Position numbers and translations under genes: made by a program. Of a stretch of DNA of 64,000 bases, positions 23,626 to 33,583 are shown in pieces. Numbering within the stretch: position 1 is the first letter of the stretch; every line of letters starts with the position of its first letter. Under the pieces are notes generated by a model. That model saw only the letters and a program-made list of their open reading frames with translations. It had not been told where the DNA came from and did no database searches. This stretch comes from Cylicocyclus nassatus (Eukaryota > Nematoda > Chromadorea > Rhabditida > Strongylidae): NCBI GenBank assembly GCA_958299035.1, contig CATQJL010000001.1, forward strand, positions 33,317,767 through 33,381,766. The letters are read 5' to 3'.

Positions 23626-24315
23626 ACCAGTGCGTCACCTCTGCTTCGCAGAGGCTCGCACTGGCTCTACTATCTATGTGCCTTACTCATTCTCGTAAAA
23701 TCGTAGTACTGGAACTCACCGCGCTATGCCGACTACCACAAATAAAATGTAAACAGCTACTCATTCAAAAAGTTTTTTCACGTGAAATCGGTGATTTCGC
23801 GTGGATGAAACTTTTCGCAGGAAGAGAAACGCAAATTTGTATAGGTTTTTGAACTTGTCATGGTTTGGTAGTCGTCATAAAGGCAATAGTCACCGTGAGA
23901 TACATCTCTGTGCGAAAATCTTCTCAAATGCTTAGCTAGAACCTCGGCAAATTGACCATTTACGCAACCAATGCTTTTTGGCGCCGTTTTCGTTATATAG
24001 TGAACTTTTGAACACTTTTCGAGCTAAAGTCCATCGCTTGCACTTTTGCTTACCAAACATATCCACGACTTTGCAAAAAGTAGTGATACGGACCCAATTT
24101 TGCGGCACAGAAGCCAGATGGACCCGTTTGGCGCGCAGTTTTTGAGGGATCCACTCCACGAATCTACTCGTGCTTTTGCATGTTGGACTTTCATGAAGGT
24201 AGCATGCGCTTTGCAAAATTTGGGCTTAGAACGCTGGCTGGAACACGCTCTACGAATTTCGTAACAGACGGACACACACACACACAAAAACACGTAAACA
24301 ACCCTTAGCCCGTTA
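23626..24315 (-). mobile_element. 690-bp insertion with terminal hairpin
   Basis: Absent at the matching site of copy A and bounded by TTATAATTAA on both sides (23616-23625, 24316-24325). Read on the minus strand it has a TGTGTGTG-CCGTCTGTTACG region near one end. At the other end it has a strong hairpin (CCTCTGC-GAA-GCAGAGG inside CCAGTGCG...CGCACTGG). The hairpin followed by CTGG-T recalls a Helitron 3' end, but a 10-bp duplication would instead fit a retroposon. It contains no full ORF. Confidence 0.6.
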
Positions 24316-24873
24316 TTATAATTAATTAAATACCATTGTAATTATAGAATATATATATTGATATATATTTTTAAATACACCAGGTCATTGATTTTACACT
24401 TTTTTACTGTAGTGGCTAGCCCCGCTCACCCAGTGTAATTTTTCTGTTGACCCGCCCCCTCCGGCGCTAGCTCGGACCATTCCGCCCTTGGTGCCCACAC
24501 AGTTCGGTCGTCAAGTCTCTCTCTCTTCGAAGTCCTCAGCTCAGCCACATCTACCGTAGTCAAGCGACCAATCAAGCCCATCGATCTACCGTAACTGGGA
24601 CGAACGACGAATAGGATAGAGGTGCGATTCTATTGCTAGATTCTTATTTTTCTTACCTTTTCTTACATTTTCTTCCTCTCGTTCCATTCTCAGGGCTAGA
24701 TAGACTTCTAATATTAAAGTTAAACTTCAGTAGAATCAAAAAGTTTTTGAAAAAAAAAATTTTTTTCCCCTTTCCCAAATTTTTTTTCTTTTCTTTTCTC
24801 AGCTCAAAATTTTCTGCGCTTCTTCTGAAAAAAAAATCAACGAACAATTTTTTTTCTGTGTATATAGATTTAC

Positions 24874-25833
24874 ATGAGCAGTGGTTCTAGTAAATCTCCT
24901 GAGCCTTGTGATAAAACTTCGCGTGGTTCAATTAAAAGAAGACAAAGATCGCACTCGCGTATCCTACATAAATTACAACTTGTTCAAGACGAACCTAGCC
25001 GCTCCACTAGTCCAATCCAGCGTGCAAGCAGTGCACCCCCTCCTGATAGTTCTTCTATAGAATCTTCTAGCTCTTCTCCTCTTCTGAGTTCATCTAGTTC
25101 CGATAAATCACTCGTAAACACATTAAACCCAACTAAATCGCGCTCTAACTCATCTCAGCTGATAAAATCAAATTCAAAGTCGCCTCAGCTAGTCGATCCT
25201 CAACCAAGTTCATCTAAACAAGTATCATCTAAGCCGAACTCACCTCAGCCTCTACTTTCTAAAACTCCAGAGCCCCCACTTGAGGATAAGAATTTACTTC
25301 AAGAAAAACAATCTTCAGTTTCTACCAAAAACTTAGCTACAGTAATCCAAGAACAAAACTTAGCTACAGTAATCCAAGAACAGCCACCAATTTTCGTACC
25401 GCACCCAACTACCGTAACCCAGCCGCAACTTTTTGAGTCACAGCCAACTACAGTAACCCAGGAACTGACACCAACTTTTGTACCACATCCCATTACAGTA
25501 CCTCACAAACAATCACAAACTTTTGTACCGTATCCAATTACAGTACCTCAAGAGCAAGTACCAACTTTTGTCCCACACCCAACTACAGTAGTCCAAGAGC
25601 AACCAAGACCTTTTATACCAACTCCAAGTACAGTACACCTAGACCAACCACATTCAAGTACCGTAATCCAAGAAAAACAGCCAATTTTCGTACCTTACTC
25701 AACAACAGTTGTGCAATCACAGCAAATTCCGCATTTTACACCGCTAAATTTTTCTCGGCCAGTAATCACACCTTTTCCAAATCAGTTATTAAAGTCCACC
25801 GGATCCATATCCTCACTTCTGTATGTATTTTAA
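24874..25833 (+). CDS. Ser/Pro/Gln-rich sense ORF of LTR copy B (319 aa)
   Basis: A single open frame from ATG at 24874. The N-terminal 30 residues are basic (SIKRRQRSHSRILHKLQL). Residues about 50-130 are Ser/Pro-rich, and about 145-290 hold around eight degenerate repeats of the type PTFVPHPTTVxQEQ. There is no zinc knuckle, protease or polymerase motif and no signal peptide. Its position after a long leader suggests the start of a gag-like ORF or a non-enzymatic structural protein. A decayed copy lies at 26332-27230. The rest of gag-pol is absent, so this may be a trimmed gag, or a product unrelated to gag. Confidence 0.6.
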   Translation: MSSGSSKSPEPCDKTSRGSIKRRQRSHSRILHKLQLVQDEPSRSTSPIQRASSAPPPDSSSIESSSSSPLLSSSSSDKSLVNTLNPTKSRSNSSQLIKSNSKSPQLVDPQPSSSKQVSSKPNSPQPLLSKTPEPPLEDKNLLQEKQSSVSTKNLATVIQEQNLATVIQEQPPIFVPHPTTVTQPQLFESQPTTVTQELTPTFVPHPITVPHKQSQTFVPYPITVPQEQVPTFVPHPTTVVQEQPRPFIPTPSTVHLDQPHSSTVIQEKQPIFVPYSTTVVQSQQIPHFTPLNFSRPVITPFPNQLLKSTGSISSLLYVF

Positions 25834-25844
25834 CATATCATCAC

Positions 25845-26003
25845 GCCAACTGTATGTTCTCGCCGTAAATCACGTGTAAATTCCAACACACGTTACCCGG
25901 AAGAACTTCTGCCATATTTCGATATATCACACTTCAATTGTATGTTCTCGCCGTAAACTACGTGCACACTTCAACACACGTCACTCGGAAGAACATCCAC
26001 CAC
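25845..26003 (+). repeat. Direct repeat in the 3' region of copy B
   Basis: Two diverged copies of about 70 bp with an 88-bp offset, each starting with an AACTGTATG/AATTGTATG-TTCTCGCCG block and running through CACACGT-ACYCGGAAGAAC. They lie between the sense ORF and the 3' LTR. Confidence 0.65.
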
Positions 26004-26069
26004 ATCAACGCCAACCACTACAACGTCTCGAAACCTCAGCCATGCCACAAGCTCGAGTACGAGCTTCTC

Positions 26070-26082
26070 GAAGGAATGGAGA
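26070..26082 (+). promoter_or_regulatory. Polypurine tract before the 3' LTR
   Basis: GAAGGAATGGAGA is immediately upstream of TGTCGGG. It is the position and composition expected of the plus-strand primer of an LTR retroelement. Confidence 0.7.
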
Positions 26083-26302
26083 TGTCGGGTCCACATCAGC
26101 TGTCCCTCCTCTTGGAGCGGGTTGTAAAGCCCGCTGGAGGACAGTGACCCCCGACGACCGCTACCAGCAGGTTGCCCCTGCGGCCTCTTCCCCTTTTCCC
26201 CACTTCCCCTCTATATATCCTTAATAATAAATATTAGTAAATAAGACTTATGTACTTATCGCTACACATCAGGTAAAGGACCTGCAGACCTTTAACCTGA
26301 CA
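26083..26302 (+). repeat. 3' LTR of copy B
   Basis: Differs from the 5' LTR only at AAGGCTT/AAGACTT and TTACCGC/TTATCGC, about 99% identity, implying recent insertion. It is followed by the GATC target duplication and then by the interrupted ORF leader of copy A. Confidence 0.85.
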
Positions 26303-26331
26303 GATCCAAAAAAACAATTTTTTTTCTGTGT

Positions 26332-27230
26332 ATGATAGATTACATGAGCAGTAGTTCTAGTCAATCCCCAAAGCCTTGTGATGGAACTGAGAGAGGATCA
26401 ACTAAAAGAAGACAAAGATCACACTCACGTTTCCCACATAAACTTCAACTTGTTCAAGACGAGCCACAAAGTCGCCCAACTAGTCCTATTCAGTGTGCAG
26501 GTAGTACAGTCCCGATAGTTCTTTAGAATCTTTTAACTCCTCTCCTCTTTTCAGCTCATCTAGTCCGGATAAATCACTCGTAAGCACATTACACCCAACT
26601 AAATTGAGCTCCAACTCACCTCACCTAGTAAAATCCAATTCGAAGTCGCCTCAGCTAGTCGATACTCAACTAAATTCATCTAAACAAGTACCACCTAAGC
26701 CAATTCACCTCAGCCACCACTTTTTACGATTCCAGAGCCCCCACTTGAAGATAAGCATTTACTTCAAGGAAAACAATCTTCTGTTTCTACCGAAAACTTA
26801 GTTACCGCAATCCAAGAACTGCCGCCAGCGTTTGCACCACAGACAACTACCGTAACCCAGCCGCAACTTTGTGAGTCACAGCCAACTACAGTAACCCAGT
26901 AACAGGCACCAGCTTTTGTACCACACCCCACCACCGTACTTCACAACCAGTCACAAAGTTCTGTACCGCATCCAATTACAGTATCCCAAGAGCAGGTATC
27001 AACTTTTGTGCGACATCCAACCACAGTAGTCCAAGAGCAACCAACACCTTTTATATCAACTCCAAGTACACTATACTTAGAGCAACCACATAATTTTGTA
27101 TCACATCCCTACCGTAATTCTAAGAACAACCGCCAATTTTCTCCCACCCAACAACAGTAGTTCAAGTGCAATCACAACAGATTCCGCATTTTAATCAAGC
27201 ACCATTAACCCAGCCAAATCAAACTTCACT
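26332..27230 (+). pseudogene. Decayed sense ORF of LTR copy A
   Basis: Resumes after copy B and matches the start of the 319-aa ORF (SSSSQSPKPCDGTERGSTKR compared with SSGSSKSPEPCDKTSRGSIKR). The frame is lost near 26500 through a small deletion and reopens in other frames (VKSNSKSPQLVD, repeats of the FVPHPTTV type to about 27200), with several stops. It is non-functional. Confidence 0.75.
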
Positions 27231-27234
27231 TCTT

Positions 27235-27570
27235 ACACCTAGATTGGTACAAGACAATGCCCCGCGCGCAAGAGCAACTACAGGACAGGGCGCCTACAGG
27301 ACTGGGGTGTCAAGACCGTGAACTGGTCGCCCGAGTCACCCGATTTGAACCCAATTGAATTGATTTAGGGCAGTATGAAAACTCAAATTCGGTCAGCCCA
27401 CTTATATCTTGCATTTAGATCTTACATTCAAATGTTTCAGTAGTCAACACCTTCAACAATTGCGGAGCTAGAAGAATCCATTTGGTCATACTGACAGATG
27501 CTCATACCTGAGCTTTGACGCGGATACATTGAAAAAATTCAATGGAGGATGCCTCTCATCTAAATGCCAG
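27235..27570 (+). pseudogene. Tc1-like transposase 3' fragment
   Basis: Short blocks in shifting frames give the catalytic C-terminus of a Tc1-family DDE transposase: VQDNAP, then WSPESPDLNPIELI followed by a TAG where Trp is usual and GSMK, then STPSTIAELEESIWSY with stops. The order and spacing fit the family, but at least four stops and a frameshift make it dead. It truncates LTR copy A. Confidence 0.75.
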
Positions 27571-30140
27571 AGATGGAAATATAATAGAAAAAAATTGAAA
27601 AAAACGGACCCTATGGGCGATCACCGAAAGCGAATCGGAAGAGGATGATGACTGGTTTTAATTGATACTTATGTGACTGTCAGAATTCAAAGAATGTTTG
27701 TATTATTTGTGTAGAAATTTATCAAGGCTTCTATTCGTGATTCAATTACTGGTATATGACAGATTTCTAATTTTATTCGTTCGCTTTGTTTATCGATCAT
27801 AGCTTGTGAATTTTTATAAATAAAATGATAGACTCAATTGATTTTGTGCACACTTACTACAAAGAAAAATTCGTAGAAAGAATAAATTTTTCCAACTTGA
27901 AATGATCGATGCTAAAAGTGCTGACATGCTGACATGCATGCATGCCCGTAAATCATAACCAGTGATTAATCTGATCTTTCTAAATTAGATTTTATGCACA
28001 CCTCATGCAAGAAGGAAAAATTCGAAAGTTGAAAAGATTGGATCCTACAAAGAACCAAAAGCAAGGAATTTCGTTCCACTTTGGAATGATTATTAAGAAA
28101 AAAGACTGACTCATGCTGTTTGCAATTTTTCTGCTAAAATGCAAGTTTGGACATTTGAAAATTGTTTTTGAAGTTTGCACAATGGGCATGGGGCGTCAAC
28201 TGAGGTGCGAAAATGCCTGGGTCACAGAACTTGGGTGCAAGTGCACCCATACAAATGGACCAATGACTTTGAAGCGAATGTATGAGGAATACTTTTCATT
28301 TATACCTATTTGGAACAATTTTCATACCGTTGGATCTTGCACATTCAAATTTAAAAAAAGCTTATTAATATAATAATATAATAATAATATTTTAATAATA
28401 AAATTCTTAGAAAGGTTTGAATTTCTTACCTCGGGTAACAAATGGCCTTCGCTAGATTCTGTTGGTTCATCGATGATTGATATCGAGATCAAGATCTTTG
28501 TTTCCATTGATATGAGGAAAAGGCTCGCGATATTTATTGGCATGACATTTCAAAAAAGCAGTTATCAGTTTGAGATTGATGAATGATGACAAAAGATACG
28601 AGAAGACTAGATGGTACGCTGTGCGGCTCCTCCTTGCTCTACTTATTCATACGCTAATGTCTTGCCGTCGGCCCTTTATGAGGTGCGAACATGCCCATGT
28701 CACCATGGAAATGGATTGAAGGTCGTTGAGTCTTTGGGGTGACTCTGAAATGGTGTAACAAATCTATTTACGTCATTATATATTTTTTGTTTACGACTGG
28801 CAAACATCAAAAACGAAAAAGAAACAATGAAAAAATAGAAAAAACAAAGAGACAAACAGAACGCGCGGTTAATGAGGAAATTGGAAGACCATTTGAAAAG
28901 ATTTTTTGAAATTCTGACCATTCATTTACATTTTTTGACACTGAACAATTTTTTATCGGCTTTTCAAATCTGAAGTGAAAGAAAAACAATTTCTCAGATA
29001 AATGAAGTAAAGTCTTCTTTTTATCACAAAAAAGAAGAAGTTACCACTTTAGCTCTTCTATCAGCACGAACAATGACAGAAAGTCAGTTTCCCTATCAGG
29101 CAGAATCAGAAATTACTTTTTCCAGAAGTTACTGTTTCTCTACTCTCGTTACTACTTAAAATCAAAAAACACCACTTTTCGTCAAAGTTCACTCACCGAT
29201 GCGTAGCGAAATCAAAATTCATGTTTTTCTCTAAATTCTCCCACACGCACGCGAGAAGATTCGGAAATTACCTTTTCTCAGCGTCTCTATCACCGTCTCA
29301 CTTATGGAAATAGATATCACCGTCTCTATCACCGTCTCACTTATGGATCGCTACTTCGTTTATCACCAAAAACGGCAAAAAATGCTATTTTCCTCTCAAA
29401 TTCAATAGAACATGGAAATTTTCGTACTGCGTTCATTCTGAATGGTAACTAGTTGAATAATTATGCAGTGTAGTGAATGTGGGAGTGAAGGAACAAAGCA
29501 ATGGTGCAAAGCTCTGTCGCGTGGATAAGCATATTTTTCATTTTGAGTGCTAGCTATGCGCATGTTTTGAAACATCGTTTTACAATATAGTACATGAGAC
29601 TGCACACACTATGCGCATCTGCAAATATTATAAAACGTATTCTTGTTACATTGAATAATATCTTTCATAGAATCCTTTTCTTAGAGAAAACATGAAAAAA
29701 CAATGTAAAAGAGTGCGGCAACACAGCTCAAATTCTTCAATCTTTAGCATATTTTTTAATTATGCTATAAAACGGTACTAGAATACTCCCACAAATTTGT
29801 GCTGTATTCCCATAGTAATAGTAGAAACATGTAGTCTGCTTGCACCTTCTCTGTCATTGTAAAGCGCTGTATTTCCTAGTAATTTCTTCGTCATTCATTG
29901 CTACAAATAGCAGTCTCTCTCGAATTAGGTACGTCCGGTCAATATGGTATGAACACAGACTTCAGCCTCATATACAGTCCGAAAAGTGAAAGGTTTCATG
30001 TGATTCTCCTTCAGAAACGGTACTCCTCGATAGTTTCGTTGCTGTCATCATCCCAAAAATATTCAATGAGTGAGCGCAATAATTTTTGGGGTATACGCAA
30101 AATAGGTGGGATGTACTACCTTTTTTAAGAATTTTCATTC
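27571..30140. other. No gene recognised
   Basis: Only short ORFs. A small tandem repeat of ATCACCGTCTC-ACTTATGGA units lies near 29290-29346. No domain or splice model could be defended. Confidence 0.35.
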
Positions 30141-30149
30141 TTTGAGATA

Positions 30150-30300
30150 TAGCGAGTGTACAACTATGGCTCAACAATAAAGATACCGCATTGTGATAAA
30201 ACCTCCGTTTCCACGAATCGTTAACACAACACGTGTAAGTCTTTGGGGTGAGATATTTATACTAAATTGGCAAGAACATCTAATTATACGTCCATCATTT
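30150..30300. repeat. Segment R, copy 1
   Basis: Related to 38950-39270 and 61925-62255 (shared AACAATAAAG-ATACCGCA...CCGT-TTCCA-G-ATCGTTAAC blocks). On the minus strand it can encode VNDSWKRRFYHNAVSLLL, while the other copies are interrupted. It is part of an old duplicated segment. Confidence 0.45.
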
Positions 30301-30475
30301 AATTTTATCCACGAGTCCATTCTCGGTTTTCTGCAATTTATAGTGAAAAGGTATCCAATCTGTTTATGGTAAGGTATTCAATTATTGTAGGTTATTGTAC
30401 TCCATATATCCCGCATTGCTGTCCCAAGTTCTCGGCTCCTTCTTCACTATCAAAATCTAGCATGGTAAAAGATTA

Positions 30476-30686
30476 GGGCTCGGCACGAGGTGACTTTTCG
30501 TGCAAAAAACGAAGTCCGCTCTGACTTTCACAAAATCTACTAGTCCCCTTTGACTTAAAATCGGAAACGTCGAATGAAAAAATTCACCTAACATGCGTTT
30601 TTTCAGACCGCAGAAACGATCATCCCTTTGCTTTTTGTCCCAAAAGCGATATCCAGCTTGCTCATAAGCACCTGCGCCAAGCCCTG
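30476..30686. mobile_element. MITE with GGGCTCGGCACGAGG ends, copy 1
   Basis: Starts GGGCTCGGCACGAGGTG and ends CACCTGCGCCAAGCCCTG, an inverted repeat. It contains CGAAGTC...CCCCTTTGAC and CGATATCCAGCTTGCT. Copies lie at 36331-36540 and in 62325-63126. Confidence 0.6.
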
Positions 30687-32700
30687 TTCAAGATTCAAGA
30701 ATAATTTAGCTTTTTTAGTACTAATTTGCGTTCATAATAGAAATCAAACAATCGGAGAAGCTGATTCGTAAATGCTACGTACAGGTAGTCAATGCAAGTC
30801 TGAAACAGTGAAATGTTTGAAACACTAAAAATCTAGACTTGGAAATTTTCTGGCACATTGCAGCACCTTCATATTGTCGGTTCTCTCTAAACGAGGTACC
30901 ATTGTTCTTCATTCGATGAATGGTCAAACTTACCGCCATCAGTCATGATCTGAAATGGTAATTTATGGACCGCGTAAACTGAGCGTAGTTTATTTTTGGC
31001 TCGTTCGTAAGTAGAATAAATTGCGAGCTTCCTATGTATCGATCAGTACAGTGCTACAAGCATAAAAAAGCGGTTCCAGACAATCGTGGATTTGATTGAC
31101 AACTTGAGGGTAGCGGTAGCGTTTGTTGCGCTAACTCAATGAAATGTGGACGTGGTTTTAAAAGAAGCGTAGGGAATTCGGTATTAAACATTACTTCAAC
31201 TTCACCTACATTCACCTTTGCCCAAAATTCCAGTTTTATAGGCACTCTTACGATCTTGTTAATGCCTCTTTGATTATATTTTGAGAAGAATCAAAAATGG
31301 GAAAAAATAGTTTTTTACTTCTAGTTTTTTGGTCATGTTACTCTAATTGATTTACTCTCTGCTTATGGTTTCTTAAGCAAGATCAAATGTGGGTAAAATT
31401 GACTTCCAGAACTAAGATCATGCATCCATGAATGTATTCAGAAATAAGTCTACAGAATTGAAAAATTATTTCCAGAAGATTTCTCGAAGTCATAAATGGA
31501 TGAAGTGGAAATTAACAGTAGAGCTTGACTTGGTAACAACTCATATGAAGCTAATGCTATGACCTTCCAATGGGAACCCTGCATAGTTATTACGGAAGAT
31601 TAACGAAAAAAGGGACTTGAATCAATAATTTCCCCTCATCAAATGACTTGAAAGGTTTTAAATGCCAAACATATGCATTTTATGGGGAAACCCAATTCGA
31701 TGCCAATTTGATCCAGTTCGAAAATCTTTCTGAATATTTCATAAGCACTGCCATTGGTGCCAGCTACTCGATGAGGTAATTGGGTCAACAAGAGATTCAA
31801 TCATTACCGCATCCAGGGTTGACTGCCTTTGTACAATATCATTACGCAACAAATTTGAATAATGGAGGAATTGTGGAGGAACAATGGAAATGAAATATAG
31901 GATTCGATGTTTCTAGGCAAAATACAGCTAATAAATCCTCCTGATTTATCGTTGAAATTATATTAGGTCCTAATATAAGTTTTACTATATTTTTTCATTT
32001 TCCTCTAGAAAACTCTAAAAACTCTAGTAAAGTCTAACATTTTGTACATATGAGCAATGGACAAAGGACTGTTGGAATCATTTCCTCCTTTACAGACATG
32101 GATTACAGTAAAAATAGAGGCAATTTTGCAACGGCACTTGAATTTCCATTTCTTTTTTTTTTCTTTTAAAAATTCTACCATTATTATTCTTTAGGCACTC
32201 ATATTTTTATGTCTGGGGACATTGGTACTAATATGAAGGTAATTTGAAAGTCTAAGCTCTTCAATAATGCAAGTTATAAGTTTGTCAAAAATCATTCAGA
32301 AAAATTTTCAAAAGTTCAAAAATTTATTTTCTCATATGTGACATGCATATATTGAAAAGCTCTAACCAACCACTCAAGCTGGAATTGAGAGAAAAATTTT
32401 TTTTGAGAAAGGTTATAAACGTTTTTGCGTTTGAGTGTAACAGAACTTTTGTTACGAAGTAATATTTTGTAGAGTTTTTATTTTATTTAGTATCAAATAG
32501 TTCCGAGAATCAGCGGTGGTATACTGCTCTCAATCATATTATTAGATCATGTGTCTCATTATTTAAAGAATCGATAAGGAGGTATACAAGACGTGGAATC
32601 ATTGCAATTTTATTTGCTAGCCTATGTATATGTACAATGTACAACCACAACAACAAAAGAAATTGTGAAAATTATTATGAAAAGTTTTAAGAGGGTGGGT
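30687..32700. other. Mostly unannotated; holds segment Q copy 1
   Basis: The stretch around 31720-31860 is related to 41110-41240 (both contain CTGAATATTTCAT-AGC). On the minus strand the 41-kb copy can be read as IDIAQSIQLNPLIN and EPFTPLSELA, but frames are interrupted in both copies. No gene can be defended. Confidence 0.35.
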
Positions 32701-33092
32701 TCAACTCGATTTGCGCCATAGGCGTAACATCCCAAGGAAGTGGCGACGACATGGCTGAAAATGCAAATAGTGAACAATACATGAAAACCATTTGAAAGCT
32801 TTACCTCAGAAAATTCCTCATCAAATCCATCGCAGAGCTGTAATAGTCGTGTCGCGATCAACTTCATTCGACTGTCGATATCTGAAAAGATTCCATTTCA
32901 ACTAAATTTAAAAATTACTATTTCTGATGTACAGATATACTCACTGCTGGAAACTGCGCAAACGCAGCTGTCAAAAAAATTGCGATTTGAACTACACCAA
33001 CCCAGAATGGGAATCGAAAAATCTTCCGTGGAGGTGGGCACGACATCATGAAAAGGATTGTTTGGACCAATGCTATAATCCATGCTGCGAAC
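32701..33092 (-). CDS. Candidate BH3-only protein, EGL-1-like, copy 1 (3' exons)
   Basis: Three minus-strand exons: 32945-33092 (148 nt), 32805-32881 (77 nt) and 32701-32754, with GTGAGT/GTAAAG donors and TTTCAG acceptors. Exon 2 encodes MKLIATRLLQLCDGFDEEF, matching the BH3 core LxxxCDxFDxE of nematode EGL-1, including the unusual Cys before the invariant Asp. The BH3 is followed by a short basic tail (PCRRHFLGMLRLWRKSS, stop), comparable in length to the EGL-1 tail. EGL-1 family proteins bind CED-9 at the mitochondrion and release CED-4 to start apoptosis. The first coding exon may lie further upstream, where a MITE is inserted from 33172. Exon lengths 148 and 77 are identical in the paralogue at 41.9 kb. 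Confidence 0.6.
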
Positions 33093-33171
33093 CTGAAATG
33101 AGCACTTACGCAGAACTTTCCGATCATCGTTTCTCGGCATGCCTATAAGCTTTTGTTGAAACTGGAAATTA

Positions 33172-33552
33172 TTTGGTTGTCCCCAAAAGTAAACCGCATT
33201 TTTAAATAAATCAAACTGCTTTTGTTTTCCTAGCAGACTTAGGATACCATTCGATAGAGCAAAGCAAGCTTTACAAAACGATCACCAAAGACCCGCCTAA
33301 GTCGTGATCCAGGTAAATAATGGACACAAAAATCAAATATTTTCACCTCCCTTAAAAATCAGATTTCCTTCCGCAAAATTCCTACGGGCTTCCAATTGGA
33401 CTTTTATATGGTAGACATATAGTATCCAAAAATGTGTTTTTTGAATTTTTTTCGGGGTTCAAAGCTGAGAATTAAAGATGGTCCGAAAATGCCAAAATGC
33501 GCTTTATTCAGGTTTTTTATATCTTATATATAAAGCTGAATGTCTGTTTGTA

Positions 33553-33583
<31 letters not shown>

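Larger units (their letters stand above)
20495..26302 (+). mobile_element. LTR element copy B, complete and young (5.8 kb)
   Basis: Two 220-bp LTRs (20495-20714, 26083-26302) differ at two positions. They are bordered by GATC on both sides (20491-20494, 26303-26306) and have a PBS after the 5' LTR and a purine tract before the 3' LTR. Between them are poly-C tracts, CCGAGAACCGAG repeats, an antisense four-exon gene, a 690-bp insertion and a sense ORF. No reverse transcriptase, RNase H, integrase or protease motif can be read, so it must be mobilised in trans (LARD-like). It is nested inside copy A of its own family. Confidence 0.85.
15376..27235 (+). mobile_element. LTR element copy A (old, interrupted)
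   Basis: Copy A has a 5' LTR (15376-15592), then the same order of parts as copy B: PBS-like site, poly-C tracts, CCGAGAACCGAG repeats (about 17650-17860), antisense gene relic (18701-19682), 3' leader, and sense ORF. It is interrupted by nested DNA elements at 15864-17554 and by all of copy B at 20495-26302, after which its sense ORF resumes (26303 onward). The relic ends at a Tc1-like fragment near 27235, and no 3' LTR was found. A segment at about 17930-18190 is absent from B. Frameshifts and deletions in both ORFs show decay. Confidence 0.75.

Noticed and set aside
27235..27570. Active Tc1 transposon
   Set aside because: Only the C-terminal transposase motifs remain, with multiple stops and no terminal inverted repeats.
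32918..33127. Hydrophobic 69-aa frame suggesting a membrane protein at the BH3 locus
   Set aside because: The other frame is better conserved with the 42-kb paralogue (LGWC, NR, DS, VC, SSSE) and is the only one whose phase joins the BH3 exon.
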